A stretch of DNA of 64,000 bases from an uncultured Chryseobacterium sp. (GTDB taxonomy: Bacteria > Bacteroidota > Bacteroidia > Flavobacteriales > Weeksellaceae). The position numbers were made by a program, and so were the translations under genes. The stretch covers positions 1 to 64,000 of the forward strand of contig CAJYWD010000009.1 of the NCBI GenBank assembly GCA_913778505.1, given 5' to 3'. A model generated the notes under the pieces. It worked only from the letters and a program-made list of their open reading frames with translations. It had not been told where the DNA came from and made no database searches. Below, piece after piece: positions 62,457 to 64,000 of the stretch; the first letter of the stretch is position 1; each line of letters begins with the position of its first letter.

Positions 62457-63251
62457 ATGATTAAAAAATTACTGTTTGCATCTTTGTTGATGTCTTGTTC
62501 TGCAGTTTTTTCGCAAAATGTTATTTATAAAGAAGATTTTGAAACAGAATCTGGTAGGAACTCTTGAGAAAATGTTGACAGAGATGGAGATGACCAAAAA
62601 TGGGAATTTTATGATGACGAGATGCCGGCGTTCACAGGTTGGTACGCAACATCCTGGTCATGGTATATCGAACCATTTACGCCTGATAATACTTTAACAA
62701 GTCCAGCTGTAACTTTGCCGCCAAGTCAAGATTTACTTTGGTTAAAATTCAAAGTTGGTGCTTTTGATGAGGAGATATATGAAGAGCATTATGCGGTTTA
62801 CATCATTCCTGCAAATTCTACTTTTACAGGTGAGGAAACGCCTGTTTTTGAGGAGACTTTGGACGCCGGATATACGCAAACAGCCAAAAATATTAATATC
62901 AATATCACCTCATTTGCCGGGCAAAATGTCAAAGTCGTGTTAAGACATTATAACTGTACAGACGTAGCTTTCATAGCGATTGATGACATAGAAATTGTGG
63001 AAACTCCGGGATTGGCAGTTTCTGATGCTAATAAAATCAATGCCCAGGTTTATCCCAATCCAACATCAGATTTCATAAAAATCAAAGGTGTTGAAAAAAT
63101 CCAAAAGATCAGGATTTTTGATTTAAGCGGAATCTTGGTTTTAGAAAGTCAGGCTTCAGAAGCGGATATCAGAAAACTTCCGGCTGGACAATATATTCTG
63201 AATGTTCATACTGAATCTGAAATTATTTCTAAGAAAATAATCAAAAAATAG
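62457..63251 (+). pseudogene. T9SS-sorted cleaved-adhesin-type protein with an internal TGA
   Basis: The frame starts at 62457 with a signal peptide (MIKKLLFASLLMSCSAVFSQ), reads EDFETESGRNS and meets TGA at 62565-62567, then continues in the same frame (ENVDRDGDDQKWEFYDDEMP) to 63251. Trp (TGG) would fit at the stop, so a G-to-A nonsense change is likely. The body is a choice-of-anchor-J/cleaved adhesin domain (FTGWYATSWSWY, APGL-like VETPGLAVSD), and the end (VYPNPTSDFIKI, LPAGQYILNV) is a type IX secretion C-terminal signal. Confidence 0.82.
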
Positions 63252-63271
63252 ATTTTCCAACATTTGGAAGT

Positions 63272-63299
63272 AAAGCCGGATTCAGTTCTGGCTTTTTTT
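63272..63299 (+). terminator. Intrinsic terminator
   Basis: AAAGCC and GGCTTT stem around GGATTCAGTTCT, followed by seven T. Confidence 0.82.
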
Positions 63300-63403
63300 G
63301 TTTTAAAAATTAATTTCTCAAAACTTTCAAATTTAATTTCATTTCGCTAAATTTGTGAGTTACCGTTTTTTAAAGCTTTCAACGTTTTTTTAGAGATTCA
63401 AAT

Positions 63404-64000
63404 ATGAGCGAAATCAATCCTGCAAATTATTCCGAAGACAATATCCGAACCCTCGAACCAAGAGAGCACGTAAGGCTGAGGCCAGGTATGTATATTGGTA
63501 AGTTGGGTGATGGTTCCTCGGTTGATGACGGGATTTATATTTTGCTCAAAGAAGTTCTGGACAACTCCATTGATGAGTTCAGGATGAAAGCCGGGAAAAG
63601 AATTGATGTGAAAATCAAGGATGGCAGTGTCATCGTACGTGATTACGGTAGAGGAATACCTTTAGGGAAAATTGTGGACGTAGTTTCTATAATGAATACC
63701 GGTGGGAAATATGATGATGGCGCTTTCAAAAAATCGATTGGACTGAATGGTGTTGGTACAAAAGCGGTAAACTTCTTGTCTACTTACTTCAAAGTAAAAT
63801 CTGTCCGTGAAGGTAAAACCAGAGTCGCAGAATTCAGAGAAGGAAAATTAGATATTTTACACGACGAAGCGGATACTTCTGAAAGAAATGGAACTGAGAT
63901 AACTTTTCTTCCGGATGATGGTATTTTTATCAATTACAAATTCAGGAATGAATATGTGGAAAAAATGCTCCGGAATTATACTTACCTTAATTTGGGTTTG
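63404..64000 (+). CDS. Type IIA DNA topoisomerase subunit B, N-terminal part (ParE/GyrB; partial)
   Basis: The frame starts at 63404 ([20 protein letters not shown]) and stays open to the window edge, 199 codons. GHKL ATPase motifs: [36 protein letters not shown] and [14 protein letters not shown]. The early [13 protein letters not shown] and the loop are closest to the topoisomerase IV-type ParE of Bacteroidota, but GyrB cannot be ruled out from this part. Confidence 0.9.
   Translation, partial: MSEINPANYSEDNIRTLEPREHVRLRPGMYIGKLGDGSSVDDGIYILLKEVLDNSIDEFRMKAGKRIDVKIKDGSVIVRDYGRGIPLGKIVDVVSIMNTGGKYDDGAFKKSIGLNGVGTKAVNFLSTYFKVKSVREGKTRVAEFREGKLDILHDEADTSERNGTEITFLPDDGIFINYKFRNEYVEKMLRNYTYLNLGL

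Noticed and set aside
1-64000. CRISPR arrays, rRNA genes, prophage genes or insertion-sequence transposases
   Set aside because: I saw no regularly spaced repeats with unique spacers, no rRNA sequence and no transposase or phage structural gene in any frame.

Overview
The window is a chromosomal segment of a Flavobacteriia bacterium, most likely Chryseobacterium/Epilithonimonas-like (Weeksellaceae). This rests on moderate-to-low GC, many Bacteroidota-type -7 boxes (TAnnTTTG) in front of genes, a type IX secretion sorting tail, Bacteroidota-specific lipoprotein families and abundant short intergenic hairpin repeats. The lineage is inferred from gene content, not from a database search.

Layout. 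0-7.1 kb: xylan/glucuronoxylan locus (end of a sialate O-acetylesterase-like gene, GPH symporter, GH10 xylanase lipoprotein, GH43, GH67 alpha-glucuronidase), with intergenic spaces full of repeat elements. 7.4-10.4 kb: transaldolase-type enzyme, galK, galT. 10.5-11.2 kb: VIT-family transporter. 11.3-19.6 kb: two divergent extracytoplasmic metal/redox operons. The leftward one has a small PP-tail protein, thioredoxin, ApbE, a DUF4266-type lipoprotein and a DUF3570-type barrel. The rightward one has two paralogous Cys-motif mini-proteins, a YHS lipoprotein, SCO1, MbnP, MbnH and a Cys-motif barrel, and looks like a copper-handling system. 20.1-27.4 kb: signalling operon of two hybrid histidine kinases, response regulators, CheR and CheB. 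27.8-30.4 kb: acyl-CoA dehydrogenase, cold-shock protein, SemiSWEET.

30.4-47.2 kb is a DNA-repair island: PdeM, Lhr-type helicase, ATP-dependent ligase and MBL exonuclease (one ligase-associated repair operon), then Ku, LigD and UvrA. A decayed low-GC restriction-modification wedge separates helicase from ligase, and a HARE-HTH nuclease-like gene sits between ligD and uvrA. ligD is split by a frameshift in an A10 tract. 47.4-50.1 kb: three tRNAs (Arg, Pro, Ser), an amidase, a frameshifted secreted protein and prmA. 50.3-52.1 kb: TonB-dependent receptor. 52.2-57.8 kb: stress/low-oxygen-like cluster with two Crp/Fnr paralogues, a PA2169-family bundle protein, a CinA-like protein, an SDR, a DUF892 protein and an unknown protein. 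58.1-64 kb: mtgA, a PF10136 membrane protein, a DUF721 protein, ychF, a nonsense-interrupted T9SS protein and the start of a type IIA topoisomerase B subunit.

The strongest novel signals are regulatory. Five promoters share a TGA-N6-TCA palindrome placed 29.5 bp (one 30.5) upstream of a TAnnTTTG box, i.e. a class-II Crp/Fnr architecture. They link the 20-27 kb signalling operon with the 52-58 kb cluster, and one of them drives an orphan ~125-nt transcript that ends in a perfect intrinsic terminator and contains no gene (candidate small RNA). The divergent MbnP/MbnH and ApbE/DUF4266 operons with their uncharacterised Cys and PP-tail mini-proteins are the best candidate for an undescribed biochemical system.
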